Source of the DNA: Chakrabartyella piscis
Lineage (GTDB): Bacteria; Bacillota; Clostridia; Lachnospirales; Anaerotignaceae
NCBI GenBank assembly: GCA_030067835.1
Contig: CP092441.1
Location: 3,339,102 to 3,403,101 of the forward strand
DNA length: 64,000 nucleotides
Direction: 5' to 3'
Below, in pieces: positions 1 to 9,014 of this stretch. Under the pieces are notes generated by a model that searched no databases, was not told where the DNA came from, and was given only the letters and a program-made list of their open reading frames with translations. Each line of letters opens with the position of its first letter. The stretch's first letter is position 1. The translations under genes were made by a program, and so were the position numbers.

Positions 1-91
1 TGTCATTCAGAGGAATATAATGACGAAGAATCTTAGCTTTTTAACTATTCACTCTTCATTCTTCACCATTCACTGGTGACACAGTCGCTAC

Positions 92-278
92 TTATCCACA
101 CAAACAAGCACTTATCCACACATTTTCTGTGGATAACTCAAAACTCTCCACACTAGATATAGTGTACAAACTCTGTAAACTGACATAAATATAGATGATT
201 TTCAACCAAAATTTGGAATTTGACACCATTTTTCCTATCCTATCGCAATAGCATGTGGAAAACTGCCACTTATCCACA
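92..278. other. Cluster of four perfect DnaA boxes
   Basis: Four exact matches to the consensus DnaA box TTATCCACA lie within 190 bp: 92-100, 112-120, 128-136 (opposite strand) and 270-278. Near matches such as TCTCCACAC lie between them. The site sits just downstream of the rhomboid gene and about 54 kb from dnaA. The box density equals that of the oriC region near dnaA. Bacteria are known to carry accessory DnaA-box clusters (datA, DARS, Bacillus DBCs) that titrate or regulate DnaA; that role here is inference. What lies left of the window is unknown, so it could also belong to an upstream promoter region. Confidence 0.7.
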
Positions 279-282
279 ACCT

Positions 283-1299
283 TCATTTGGTTTCATCTGT
301 TGATATGTTTGTCTTTTTTCTACCTTCCAAAATACCATATAACAAAAGTCCACCTAGCATTCCACCAATATGACCCATATTGTCTGTAGTGGTGTTGGTG
401 AAGCCCATTGCCACTGCATAAATCACAAAAATCATCAAAGTTGCATGATTCATACGTCCACGTCCCAAATTTCCATATTTTTTGGTGTAAAGCAAAGCCA
501 TCATCATCATGCCAAACAATCCACCAGATGCACCAAGGGAATAGACATCCTGACACAAAATGCTGGCAATGCCACAGGTCAACCCACAGAACAAATACAT
601 CAATAGAAACTTCTTATGCCCCAAAATACGCTCCATTTGTATGCCAAAATAATACAAAATGACACCATTGCTGAACAAATGCATCCAACCTGAATGCAAA
701 AACATAGCTGTCACAAAGCGGTATATTTCCCCTTGGAAAACAGCACTTCGCTTCAATGCAAAGGTTTGTACCATAACACCACCAAAGTCCAAGAAATGCA
801 TCGCCAGAAACACAAGCAAACAAATCACTGCAATATGTAAACATACAAAGGGCTTGTCCGCTTTTGGCATTGCAACCTTGAGTTTTTCAACAGGTGTATT
901 GGAAATGGATTGCTGCAACAATTTTTCGATACCAATGAGCTTAGATGGATCGCCTGTTCTTGGAGTCACTTTGCCCGTTTCTGTGTCAAACCACCAATAA
1001 ACAGAATGGATTTCTTCCCTATAGGCTTCTTCTATGATTGGGATTTCCTGTTCTGTGTGGATGAATAGACGCACCAAATGGGTACATTGCAATTTTGGCA
1101 ACATACCCTCTAATGTTTTTGTGTGGTGTAGCATAATCGCCGGTATCTCTGTACCTTCTACGCAACAAATGCAGTATAAAACTGGATTTTCCATCCTTGT
1201 AAACAATCCCACCACAGGAAAACCACTTCGCTCTTTCACTTGAGAAAACCCATGTGTCACCATTTGATTTTGGAATTGTGTCAACCATTTTTCTGACAA
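283..1299 (-). CDS. Rhomboid family intramembrane serine protease
   Basis: This 338-residue protein has a soluble N-terminal part (about residues 1-150) followed by a six- or seven-helix rhomboid domain that cleaves substrates inside the membrane. The catalytic serine is in GASGGLFG (about residue 258) and the catalytic histidine in DNMGHIGG (about 313). The HLFSNG motif (about 208) is typical of the second helix. The N-terminal domain has no motif I recognise, but the overall layout resembles Bacillus GluP/YqgP-type rhomboids. The start is a TTG preceded by GAGGTG at good spacing, so no upstream ATG is needed. The gene stands alone with repeats on both sides. Confidence 0.9.
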   Translation of the reverse strand: MSEKWLTQFQNQMVTHGFSQVKERSGFPVVGLFTRMENPVLYCICCVEGTEIPAIMLHHTKTLEGMLPKLQCTHLVRLFIHTEQEIPIIEEAYREEIHSVYWWFDTETGKVTPRTGDPSKLIGIEKLLQQSISNTPVEKLKVAMPKADKPFVCLHIAVICLLVFLAMHFLDFGGVMVQTFALKRSAVFQGEIYRFVTAMFLHSGWMHLFSNGVILYYFGIQMERILGHKKFLLMYLFCGLTCGIASILCQDVYSLGASGGLFGMMMMALLYTKKYGNLGRGRMNHATLMIFVIYAVAMGFTNTTTDNMGHIGGMLGGLLLYGILEGRKKTNISTDETK

Positions 1300-2177
1300 A
1301 ATATCACCTCGTTTGTATGTAAATTTTCTTATGTTTTGAATGAATGTTATGCTTATAATGTGTAGTATCGTTTATTTTGTAGGGGTGATGTTTCGTCACC
1401 CGTTTGGATATTTATGAATTAATTTTAGATTGGGATTTATTCACTGTTTAGAACTTTTCAGACCTTACTTTTTGACACCAAAAAGTAACAAAAAGTGCCA
1501 CTACTTCCGAAGCGTGGAGCACGGTTCAAGGGGGCTGCGACCCCTCGAAACTCCTTTGCAAGGTGAAATCCTATAGGTTCGAGAATAAATTGAAATTCAA
1601 GAAAACTTCCTTCATGGCTAGAGATGCTTATTGAAATTCCTACAAATAACAATTTAGAGGATTCCGCTTTGCAATCAAAGGCTGAGTAGGAACCAAAAGT
1701 CATCTGATAAATTATTTAATTCTAATAGCGGTATGTCGAGGACGCCATCCCCTACAAAACCCACAATAACGCTTTTAGAACCAGTAATCAAGAGGTGAGG
1801 GGCTTGTCACTCACGGTCTAATCGTAGGATTTACACCACTAACCATCTGTCTGTCGGGGGTATTTTTAAGGACTCACCGCCAAAGATATGGCGGTCACCG
1901 TAGGTGATTTTGCTTGCAAAATGATGACCCGTCGAGTTAGACCCCTTTAAATCGGGGCTCCACGCCTTCGAAACGAGTGGTGGTTTTGGGGTACCTTTTG
2001 CCACCAAAAGGTACGGTATAAAAAGCTCTATATTTGAAAAAATTATTGCCTCAAATTCTTGCCACTTAACTACCTGCTTCACTACACATTATATAAATAA
2101 CCTTCATCACCAATATCACCCTAAGATAATTCTATCATATCACAAATGAGGATTTTGTGTCAAAAAACAACGCTCAT
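1300..2177. repeat. Intergenic repeat block: REP hairpins, two J elements, one nested K element
   Basis: I see no gene in this 880-bp gap. It holds a REP hairpin (about 1378-1412), a J-element copy (about 1449-1570), a second REP (about 1733-1760) and a second J copy in the opposite orientation (about 1768-2040). That second J copy is interrupted by a K three-hairpin element at 1873-1927. J elements have a hairpin end of the CTTACTTTTT...AAAAAGTAA type, a middle with CTACTTCCGAAGCGTGGAG, and another end with GTGAGTG/CACTCAC-like palindromes. The short ORFs through this stretch have no ribosome sites or family features. Confidence 0.75.
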
Positions 2178-2420
2178 TTACAAGAATATAGACAATGCCA
2201 AAAGACCTAGAAACCCTGGAATACCAAGGATACCCACCGTCAAACAAGTGTATAAATTCAAACCCAAAGCAAACCCAATTTGATTTGCAACCAACAAGCA
2301 ACCACTACCCACCAAAGCAGATACCCCAAAACCCAAAATAGATTTGATTGTGTTTTTTTGTGTTGCCAAAAGCAAAAATATCAAACAACCACCAATCAAT
2401 GTAGGCAATACATATGTCAT
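2178..2420 (-). CDS. bofA: Pro-sigmaK processing inhibitor BofA family protein
   Basis: A very hydrophobic 80-residue protein with two to three membrane segments that ends in the LGIPGFLGLLAL pattern typical of BofA. In Bacillus, BofA sits in the outer forespore membrane and holds the SpoIVFB protease inactive until SpoIVFA is cleaved, timing sigmaK maturation. The ATG at 2420 is preceded by GGGGG at six bases, which I prefer over the TTG at 2438 that overlaps yaaL. The order dnaX-ybaB-recR-yaaL-bofA is the same as in Bacillus subtilis and strongly supports the call. It implies a spore-forming host. Confidence 0.88.
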   Translation of the reverse strand: MTYVLPTLIGGCLIFLLLATQKNTIKSILGFGVSALVGSGCLLVANQIGFALGLNLYTCLTVGILGIPGFLGLLALSIFL

Positions 2421-2430
2421 AAAATACCCC

Positions 2431-2670
2431 CTATCCAATGCGTTTTTGCATTGCTGTCAAACCCATCTCTTTTGCCTGATGCAAGAAAAATTCATATCGT
2501 TTCTGGAGTGCAATCAATTCATGGATATAGCTATCAATCAAACGTTCATCTGTTGCAGCAGAAAACCCTTGTTTTGCACAGGAAATCTGCTCTTGTACCT
2601 CTGTAATTGCTGCCAAAATCGCAAAGCCTTCTGCCTGCAAATCCAAATTTTGACCTTTTTGTTTCGCCAT
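2431..2670 (-). CDS. yaaL: YaaL family protein (DUF2508)
   Basis: A 79-residue, mainly helical soluble protein of unknown function. It begins MAKQKGQ and is rich in Gln, Ala and Glu. It has the size and position of the DUF2508 protein YaaL, between recR and bofA. The start follows GGAGG at eight bases. The stop lies 10 bases before the bofA ATG, so the two are probably translated from one message. The assignment rests on gene order and general composition rather than on a catalytic motif. Confidence 0.8.
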   Translation of the reverse strand: MAKQKGQNLDLQAEGFAILAAITEVQEQISCAKQGFSAATDERLIDSYIHELIALQKRYEFFLHQAKEMGLTAMQKRIG

Positions 2671-2897
2671 AAAAAAATCCCTCCTTTTCCCATAATATAA
2701 GCAGAAAAGAAAGGAATTATTCCTAGATGTATTAATTTTGTATGCAGAATATAACGGTCAATTCGTGAATCGCCCCTACAATACAGCAAATTTCGATTTC
2801 GTGGCAATTTATGACGGTACAATGAGGGCATTGTACCCTACACTACATCTATTTTGATGCGCAGTCCTTCACCATTCACCATTAGTCATTAGTCTTT

Positions 2898-3494
2898 TTA
2901 CAGCTCTCGTCTACCTTCCAAAGCTCTGGACAGGGTAATTTCATCCACATATTCCAAATCGCCACCAACAGGCACACCATTTGCAATACGAGTCACCATA
3001 ACCCCCAAAGGTTTGATGAGTTTGCTGATGTACATTGCAGTTGCTTCCCCTTCTACATTGGGATTTGTGGCAAGAATCACTTCCTCCACTTCGTCTGTGA
3101 TACGAGAAAGCAATTCCTTGATGCGAATGTCATTGGGTCCCACACCAATCATCGGTGAAATGGCACCATGAAGCACATGATACACACCATGAAATTCTTT
3201 GGTGCGTTCATAAGCTGCCATATCCCTAGGGTCTTCCACCACCATAATCACCTTGTGGTTACGTTTTTCATTGGCACACACAGAGCAAATATCTTCTTCT
3301 GTCAAATTGCAACAAACAGAACAATATTTCACCTGATCCTTTGCATCCAAAATGGCTTCCGACAACGCCACAACCGACTCACGTGGCATATCCAAGATAT
3401 GAAAAGCAAGTCTTTGTGCCGATTTGCCACCAATGCCTGGAAGTGCTGCCAGTTCTGCAATCAAACGTGTCACTGGATTTCCATAAATATTCAT
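2898..3494 (-). CDS. recR: Recombination mediator RecR
   Basis: The 198-residue length is standard for RecR, which works with RecO to load RecA on SSB-coated gapped DNA. An N-terminal helix-hairpin-helix region contains [13 protein letters not shown] (residues 18-30). It is followed by a four-cysteine zinc site (Cys58, 61, 70, 73) and a Toprim domain with [14 protein letters not shown] and [12 protein letters not shown]. The start has GGAGG upstream. The gene lies directly after ybaB, a partnership conserved in most bacteria. The 225-bp gap on the bofA side contains REP hairpins and a TTCACCATT-type repeat. Confidence 0.97.
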   Translation of the reverse strand: MNIYGNPVTRLIAELAALPGIGGKSAQRLAFHILDMPRESVVALSEAILDAKDQVKYCSVCCNLTEEDICSVCANEKRNHKVIMVVEDPRDMAAYERTKEFHGVYHVLHGAISPMIGVGPNDIRIKELLSRITDEVEEVILATNPNVEGEATAMYISKLIKPLGVMVTRIANGVPVGGDLEYVDEITLSRALEGRREL

Positions 3495-3516
3495 AGAGAA
3501 ACCTCCATTTATGGGA

Positions 3517-3858
3517 TTAGAATCCCATACCGCCTGTCATGCCACCCATTTCTTTGTTGTAGACTTCTTCCACTTGACGAATTGCTTCGTTGACAGCAGA
3601 CATCACCAAATCTTCCAACATTTCCACATCATCAGGATCTACCACATCTGGGTCCAATTTCAATTCCAAGATTTCTTTTTTACCAGAAATGACAACTTTC
3701 ACAGCACCGCCACCACTTGTCATTTCAAATGTTTTCTTTGCCATTTCTTCTTGTTTTTGTTCCATTTGTTTTTGCATTTTTTGGGCTTGTTTCATCAAGT
3801 TGTTCATGTTCATACCGCCCATACCGCCACCCATTCCTGGGTATCCACCTCTAGCCAT
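3517..3858 (-). CDS. YbaB/EbfC family nucleoid-associated protein
   Basis: A 113-residue DNA-binding protein. The N terminus is Gly/Met-rich (residues 1-18). A long Gln/Lys/Met-rich helix follows ([18 protein letters not shown]), and then the conserved [20 protein letters not shown] core. YbaB/EbfC proteins form dimers that bind DNA and compact the nucleoid; they are almost always encoded between dnaX and recR, as here. It has a strong AGGAGG site. The Gly-Met rich head is common in clostridial members. The exact physiological role is not settled in the family. Confidence 0.93.
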   Translation of the reverse strand: MARGGYPGMGGGMGGMNMNNLMKQAQKMQKQMEQKQEEMAKKTFEMTSGGGAVKVVISGKKEILELKLDPDVVDPDDVEMLEDLVMSAVNEAIRQVEEVYNKEMGGMTGGMGF

Positions 3859-4036
3859 TTGTTTGTCCTCCTATTGTTTGGTTGATTTATATTATTTTTT
3901 ATTGTTTGTATTGGTTAAGATTCTTCGTCGTTTTACGGGCGAGCAATGCTCGCCCCTACAGAATGACAGTACTCCTATGCTTGTCATTCCGAATGTAATG
4001 AGGAATCTTGGTTTTCAACTATTCATTATTCACTCT

Positions 4037-5635
4037 TCACTGTTCGTCAAAGTATTCTGCATCTGGGATTGCATCGAACAAGCCACCCCAATCGTCATCC
4101 ACTTCATCATTTGCATCGCCATAGGTTGCTTTTTTCCATGTGTCATATTGTTTTTTGGAAATGACGCTAACTGCAAAGTTCTTTTCCATTTCACGTTCGA
4201 TCAAATCCTCAACTGTGGTCAGGCGTTTTTCTACCATTTGCACATGCACTTCTTCTTCGCAAAGCAAATACACCACATCATCATCTTTAAAGGCGATTTC
4301 TGCACCCTTTATAATGGGTTTCAGCAATGGGTCTTTGCATTCGCTACAAATCAGTTGCCATTGTTGCACCAGTTTCTGTTTTTCTTCGTCCAATGGTTTT
4401 TGTTTCACCTTTGGTTTTGGTGGTGCTTTTGGTTTTTGGGGTTCTGCTGATGGGGTTTGTTGCACCATCACTTTCACACCTTCTGCCACTTTACGTTCCA
4501 AAGATGCAAGCCTACCCATAAGTGCTGTCACATCCGTTTCTGTCCAAGGTGCGCAGATACGCAACACCTCAATTTCCAGTAAAATACGTTCATTGGTTGC
4601 ATAACGTAGTTCACTTTGCAAACGTGAGAAACGTTCGATCATATACAATGCTTCTTGTGGCGATAGATGTGCTTTTTCTGCCACAAAGCTATTTTTATCT
4701 TCTTCTGAAATATCCAAAACACCTTGCAAATCAGGCAATGTATGCACCAACAAGAAATTACGGAGGTGTGTCAAATAATCCCCTACAAATTGCTTGATGT
4801 TGCGACCAGATTGCATCATTTTCTCCACAATCAACATGACAGATGCACTGTTTTTACTGCCAAGAGCTTCTGTCAGTTCAAAGAAAATGGACTGGTCTAC
4901 AGCGCCTGTCAAATCCACAATTTTATCCAAAGTGAGCAGTTCATCGCCATAAAAAGCCAAGCATTGATCCAAAATACTCAAGGAATCACGCATAGAGCCA
5001 TCGCCCAAACGAGCCACATGACGCACTGCTTCTTCTGTGACGTTTCTGCCTTCTTCTGCCAAATATCCCATCAATGTATGTGCGATATCTTCGGTGGTGA
5101 TACGTCTGAAATCGAAACGCTGACAACGAGATAATATGGTTTGTGGTACCTTTTGTGGGTCTGTGGTTGCCAAGATAAACATAACATGCTCAGGTGGTTC
5201 TTCCAATGTTTTCAACAATGCGTTGAATGCACTATTGGAGAGCATATGCACCTCATCGATGATGTAGACCTTATATTTGCCTTGCGCTGGTGGATATTTC
5301 ACTTCTTCACGGATTTCACGGACATTTTCCACACCATTATTGGAGGCTGCGTCCAATTCCATGACGTTGACGCTTCTACCTTCCAGCATATCCCTACACA
5401 AAATACATTCGTTGCAAGGGTTGCCATCTTCGTCTGGATGCAAGCAGTTCATAGCACGTGAGAAAATCTTTGCTGTGGAAGTTTTGCCTGTACCACGTGT
5501 GCCACAAAAGAGGTATGCATGGGATACCCTGCCTGTTTTCATTTGGTTTTGCAATGTTTTCACAATATGTTCCTGACCGATGACACCGTCAAATGTGTCT
5601 GGTCTGAATTTACGATATAGTGCGGTATAAGCCAA
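4037..5635 (-). CDS. dnaX: DNA polymerase III subunit gamma/tau
   Basis: This 532-residue clamp-loader ATPase has Walker A GTRGTGKT (45-52), zinc cysteines 64, 74, 77 and 80, and Walker B IIDEVHML (about 125-132). The arginine-finger region ILSRCQRF follows the sensor 1 area. The C-terminal third (from about 370) is a Pro/Lys linker plus the tau part that contacts the polymerase and helicase. The start is TTG at 5635, seven bases after AAAGGAGG; the ATG at 5640 is out of frame. I see no obvious slippery site for producing gamma. It heads the dnaX-ybaB-recR-yaaL-bofA run. Confidence 0.96.
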   Translation of the reverse strand: MAYTALYRKFRPDTFDGVIGQEHIVKTLQNQMKTGRVSHAYLFCGTRGTGKTSTAKIFSRAMNCLHPDEDGNPCNECILCRDMLEGRSVNVMELDAASNNGVENVREIREEVKYPPAQGKYKVYIIDEVHMLSNSAFNALLKTLEEPPEHVMFILATTDPQKVPQTILSRCQRFDFRRITTEDIAHTLMGYLAEEGRNVTEEAVRHVARLGDGSMRDSLSILDQCLAFYGDELLTLDKIVDLTGAVDQSIFFELTEALGSKNSASVMLIVEKMMQSGRNIKQFVGDYLTHLRNFLLVHTLPDLQGVLDISEEDKNSFVAEKAHLSPQEALYMIERFSRLQSELRYATNERILLEIEVLRICAPWTETDVTALMGRLASLERKVAEGVKVMVQQTPSAEPQKPKAPPKPKVKQKPLDEEKQKLVQQWQLICSECKDPLLKPIIKGAEIAFKDDDVVYLLCEEEVHVQMVEKRLTTVEDLIEREMEKNFAVSVISKKQYDTWKKATYGDANDEVDDDWGGLFDAIPDAEYFDEQ

Positions 5636-5656
5636 AGCATTTCCTCCTTTCTGAAG

Positions 5657-5762
5657 TCAAGATCAAAAGAGTAAGACCTTGGGACGCTGTCCCAAACTCT
5701 GCAATCCTTTGAAAAGGCTTGACCTAAACTTTATTATGCGAAAACTACGTTTCCGCTGTAAG
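5657..5762. repeat. I-type multi-hairpin element upstream of dnaX
   Basis: This copy of the recurrent GGTCAAG...GACC element runs outward from the dnaX ribosome site. It contains the hairpin TTGGGACgctGTCCCAA, a second hairpin CCTTTTGAAAAGG, and the terminal palindrome GCGAAAACTACGTTTCCGC. About 20 copies occur in the window, mostly touching gene starts or stops. Confidence 0.75.
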
Positions 5763-5772
5763 GTTGATTGAT

Positions 5773-6297
5773 TTATGTTGTATAATAGCAGTCCAATTCC
5801 CATTTGATGGGGTTAGTGTCTATGTATTGCCAAATTTCTTCATAGGATGTTTGGTTGCGTATGACGTGTTCGTGGTAGCTTCGTTGCCAGATGGATTCTC
5901 CACATTTTTTATTGGAAAACCGTTTCAATGTAGATACCATGCTAGGAATCCTTGCATTTGCCCTTGTAGGGGTTGGCGTCCTCGACAATCCGTTTTTTTT
6001 ATTTTCAATATGAACAATCATATGAATATGATTTGGCATGATGATATATTTGGGAATTTCCACATCATCATAGGTTTTTGCAATATCCAATATTGTTTGT
6101 TCCACGATTTTGCCATAATGGGATAGCATAATAAACGGGATGTCGAGGACGCCATCCCCTACAATATCACCCGTATCCATTCCAATGTCACCCAATATAC
6201 ATTTTTTATTTTGAGTGCAAATGGTAATAAAATATGCACCATTTTGGCTATAATCATAGGATTGCAATCGCAATGATTTTCGTTTTGGTAATTCCAT
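5773..6297 (-). CDS. REP-associated tyrosine transposase (RAYT, IS200-like Y1 family)
   Basis: This 174-residue single-strand transposase has the HUH pair in MPNHIHMI (His90, His92) and a candidate catalytic tyrosine at Tyr152 in SYEEIWQYIDTNP. The start MELPKRKSLRLQSYDYSQNG and the block GAYFITICTQN are typical of RAYTs. RAYTs are domesticated IS200/IS605-type enzymes that process REP hairpins. Two stretches of the protein (residues about 45-55 and 103-114) are encoded by REP hairpins lying in frame inside the gene, at 6135-6162 and 5965-5993 in opposite orientations. It is the only transposase in the window and the best candidate mobiliser of the dozens of REP hairpins here. The gene appears intact, with SD-like AAAGGATG upstream. 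Confidence 0.92.
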   Translation of the reverse strand: MELPKRKSLRLQSYDYSQNGAYFITICTQNKKCILGDIGMDTGDIVGDGVLDIPFIMLSHYGKIVEQTILDIAKTYDDVEIPKYIIMPNHIHMIVHIENKKNGLSRTPTPTRANARIPSMVSTLKRFSNKKCGESIWQRSYHEHVIRNQTSYEEIWQYIDTNPIKWELDCYYTT

Positions 6298-6390
6298 AGA
6301 ATCATCCTTTTATACAGGACAGCAATGCTATCCCCTACATTCTATATTTGCGTTCCCCCATCCTCCGCAAAAATATAATTTTTGCCAAAT

Positions 6391-6461
6391 AATCGGGTCC
6401 AGCGTCGCACGCTGGTAGGGGTGTTGGGGACTAGTCCCCAAGGTCTTATCTCTTGACCTTA
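6391..6461. repeat. I-type element fused to the ychF stop codon
   Basis: On the minus strand the element begins at the ychF stop itself (TAAGGTCAAGAG). It then gives the hairpin TTGGGGActagTCCCCAA and a second hairpin, CCAGCGtgcgaCGCTGG. An equivalent fusion of stop codon and element occurs at era (about 23788-23866). Confidence 0.75.
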
Positions 6462-7556
6462 CACATTGAATCTGAAGAGTACCACATCTCCATCTTTCAT
6501 GACGTATTCCTTGCCTTCAGAACGCATTAAGCCTTGTTCTTTGGCTGCTGTATTGGAGCCTACACGCATCAAATCATCATAAGCAACGATTTCTGCACGA
6601 ATGAATCCACGTTCAAAGTCAGTATGGATTTTACCAGCTGCTTGTGGTGCTTTTGTGCCGAGTGTAATGGTCCAAGCACGTGTTTCTTGTGGTCCTGCTG
6701 TCAAATAACTAATCAAACCAAGGAGTTTATAGCTAGCAGCAATCAAACGATCCAAGCCACTTGCATCCACACCAAGGTCTGCCAAGAATTCTTTTTTATC
6801 TTCTTCGTCCAAATCAGAAATTTCTTCTTCGATTTTCGCACAAAGTACAAATACTTCATTGCTTTCTGCTGCTGCATAGTCACGCACTTTACCAACCAAT
6901 TCATTGGATGCGCCATCATCCGCCAAATCATCTTCCATAACATTGGCTGCATACAACACAGGTTTGCTGGTGAGCAATGTCAAGCTATCGATAAAGGCTT
7001 GGTCTTCTGGTGTTTCAATTTCCATGGTTCTTGCAGAAAGTCCACCTTCCAAAACGTCTTTGAGTTGTTGCATCAAATCCATTTCGTGTTGCAAAGATTT
7101 ATCTGCTTTTGCCAACTTACCTGTTTTTGCAATACGTCTTTCCAAGATTTCCAAATCAGAGAAAATCAACTCCAAATTAATGGTTTCGATATCACGGATT
7201 GGGTCTACAGAACCATCCACATGGACAACGTTTGCATCTTCAAAACAACGCACCACGTGTACAATGGCATCCACTTCACGAATGTGTGACAAGAATTTAT
7301 TGCCAAGACCTTCCCCTTTGCTGGCACCACGCACCAAGCCTGCGATATCCACAAACTCAATGACTGCTGGCAAGATTTTCTTGGATTCATGCATTTTTGC
7401 CAATTCATCCAAACGTACGTCTGGAACAGGCACAACACCTACATTTGGGTCAATGGTACAAAATGGATAATTTGCTGCTTCTGCTTTGCCCAATGTCATG
7501 GAGTTGAACAAGGTGCTTTTGCCTACGTTTGGCAAACCTACAATTCCTAATTTCAT
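6459..7556 (-). CDS. ychF: Redox-regulated ATPase / Obg-like GTPase YchF
   Basis: The 365-residue length is standard for YchF, a ribosome-associated Obg-family ATPase. G1 is GLPNVGKSTLFN (about residues 7-18). The switch region contains DIAGLVRGASKGEGLGNKFL. A coiled-coil insert follows the G domain, and the C-terminal TGS domain ends in MKDGDVVLFRFNV. The gene lies between the RAYT and a membrane protein with no operon logic that I can see. Start MKLGIVG has AGAGGAAG upstream. The stop codon is shared with an I-type repeat. Confidence 0.97.
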   Translation of the reverse strand: MKLGIVGLPNVGKSTLFNSMTLGKAEAANYPFCTIDPNVGVVPVPDVRLDELAKMHESKKILPAVIEFVDIAGLVRGASKGEGLGNKFLSHIREVDAIVHVVRCFEDANVVHVDGSVDPIRDIETINLELIFSDLEILERRIAKTGKLAKADKSLQHEMDLMQQLKDVLEGGLSARTMEIETPEDQAFIDSLTLLTSKPVLYAANVMEDDLADDGASNELVGKVRDYAAAESNEVFVLCAKIEEEISDLDEEDKKEFLADLGVDASGLDRLIAASYKLLGLISYLTAGPQETRAWTITLGTKAPQAAGKIHTDFERGFIRAEIVAYDDLMRVGSNTAAKEQGLMRSEGKEYVMKDGDVVLFRFNV

Positions 7557-7846
7557 AATTTTCTTCCTCTCTTTTGCTTCTATAATGATATTGCGGGAAG
7601 ATGGTATCTTCCCCTACGTCTGTTATATTTTTTGGGTTATCTTGTATTTTGTAACAATGAACAAAAACCAAGATCCTTCGTTTCACTCAGGATGACAATA
7701 CATAAGCGTATACGTCATTCTGAGATATGGATACCCCATGATTTTATGTTCCGTATGATAAAAAACAGTTTTCTCTATCACTATTTTAGATTTTATTCCA
7801 GTCATTTTGTAGGGGTGCCCCTATGTGGGCACCCGTTTATGCCATT

Positions 7847-8644
7847 TCAATAGAAAAAGAACCAAACTGCCCAAGCACAAGTCAGCACCAAGCCAACAAA
7901 GCCTGCTTGCAAGCTATTGCGATCACGACGTTTCATATTGCCAATAAAGGGTTCTGTATTGAAGGTAGTGACATATTGACCACCTAAAATTCCAGTACGC
8001 ACTTTGATTTGCAATAATTTTTCTTTTCTTAATAAATAATACATCCTTTTGGTCATACGGAAATGGTATGTAATTCCATTTTGGATGCCTTCTAGGAAAT
8101 ACCCTTGTGCAACACCGTTTTCTACGCCACTTTCGTTGGTGATATAAAACTGGCATTCCAGCAAAGTGGTCATTTTACTTTTACAATAAATTCGGTCAAT
8201 TGCAGTATAGGTCATTTGGAAGAACGGTATGGTCAAACCAAGCATTGGTATAATGGTCAGCGCCATAGACCAGAAGTTTTCATCTTCATTGCCCCAACCT
8301 TGGATATTCAGCATATAGCCCTGGATTTGTGCCTGTGCATAGGTGTACAAAAACAATGCAAATACAGCCAAAAACAACAATACAATGGGAAGTGGATGTT
8401 TCTTCTGTTTCTTGACATTCCACATTTTTACATCCACAAAGCTACGTCTACACACAAAGAACATTCCAAAGCAAATGAGCACCATCAGACCATTGATTTC
8501 CATACCACTTTGGTAATTGATGACCATTGAAAAAATGGGTATCAGCCAAACACACATCAGTGTATAACCCAATCGCCCAGTGATGGAAGTCATATAGACG
8601 CAACCATATGTTGTCAATACAATTAGAAAGCCTAGCCATTCCAT
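7847..8644 (-). CDS. Conserved-looking membrane protein of unknown function
   Basis: The 265 residues include two to three N-terminal membrane helices (about 1-65), a pair near 88-110 and 130-150, and one at the C terminus (about 245-264). Between the last two lies a roughly 90-residue soluble region with ITNESGVENGVAQGYFLEG, RMTKRMYYLLRKEK and TFNTEPFIGNMKRRDR. I do not recognise a family. AAGGAG precedes the ATG. Nothing in the neighbourhood (ychF upstream, a radical SAM gene downstream) suggests its role; a large repeat block isolates it. Confidence 0.75.
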   Translation of the reverse strand: MEWLGFLIVLTTYGCVYMTSITGRLGYTLMCVWLIPIFSMVINYQSGMEINGLMVLICFGMFFVCRRSFVDVKMWNVKKQKKHPLPIVLLFLAVFALFLYTYAQAQIQGYMLNIQGWGNEDENFWSMALTIIPMLGLTIPFFQMTYTAIDRIYCKSKMTTLLECQFYITNESGVENGVAQGYFLEGIQNGITYHFRMTKRMYYLLRKEKLLQIKVRTGILGGQYVTTFNTEPFIGNMKRRDRNSLQAGFVGLVLTCAWAVWFFFY

Positions 8645-9014
8645 AGTTTACTCCTTGCTGTTGATTTGTTGTGTGTTACGGCGGCAGCAAGCCACCGCCC
8701 TACGATATCTCTTGTTTGAAGTTTGGTGTAACTGGAGGATGATATCCTCCTCTACGGTGTAGTGTATGTTTCAAATTGTTGTCATTCAGAGGAACATAGT
8801 AACGAAGAATCTTTGTTTACGGTTTGCGGTATGATGTGGGCATCATACCCTACGATGATTCTCGTTTCTGATGGTGCGGTTGATTCGTGAATCAACCCTA
8901 CGATTGCACCTCATTTGTAGGTTTCAATCCTTCACTATTCACCATTAGCCCTTAGTCGCTTTTCAAAGTCCTTCACCATTCACCATTAGTCCTTAGCCAG
9001 CAATCTTAGATTGC
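8645..9014. repeat. Repeat-filled gap: REP hairpins, CATTCAGAGGAA-type and TTCACCATT-type repeats
   Basis: No gene is visible. The stretch holds REP hairpins at about 8676-8703 (GGCGGCAGC/GCCACCGCC arms), 8730-8757, 8833-8858 and 8874-8905. A GTCATTCAGAGGAA...GAAGAATCTT hairpin lies at about 8779-8812. Two copies of the TTCACCATTCACCATTAGTC-type repeat lie at about 8930-9000. Confidence 0.7.

Noticed and set aside
1458..2082. Two 80-codon minus-strand frames
   Set aside because: They lie wholly within J, REP and K repeats and have no ribosome site.
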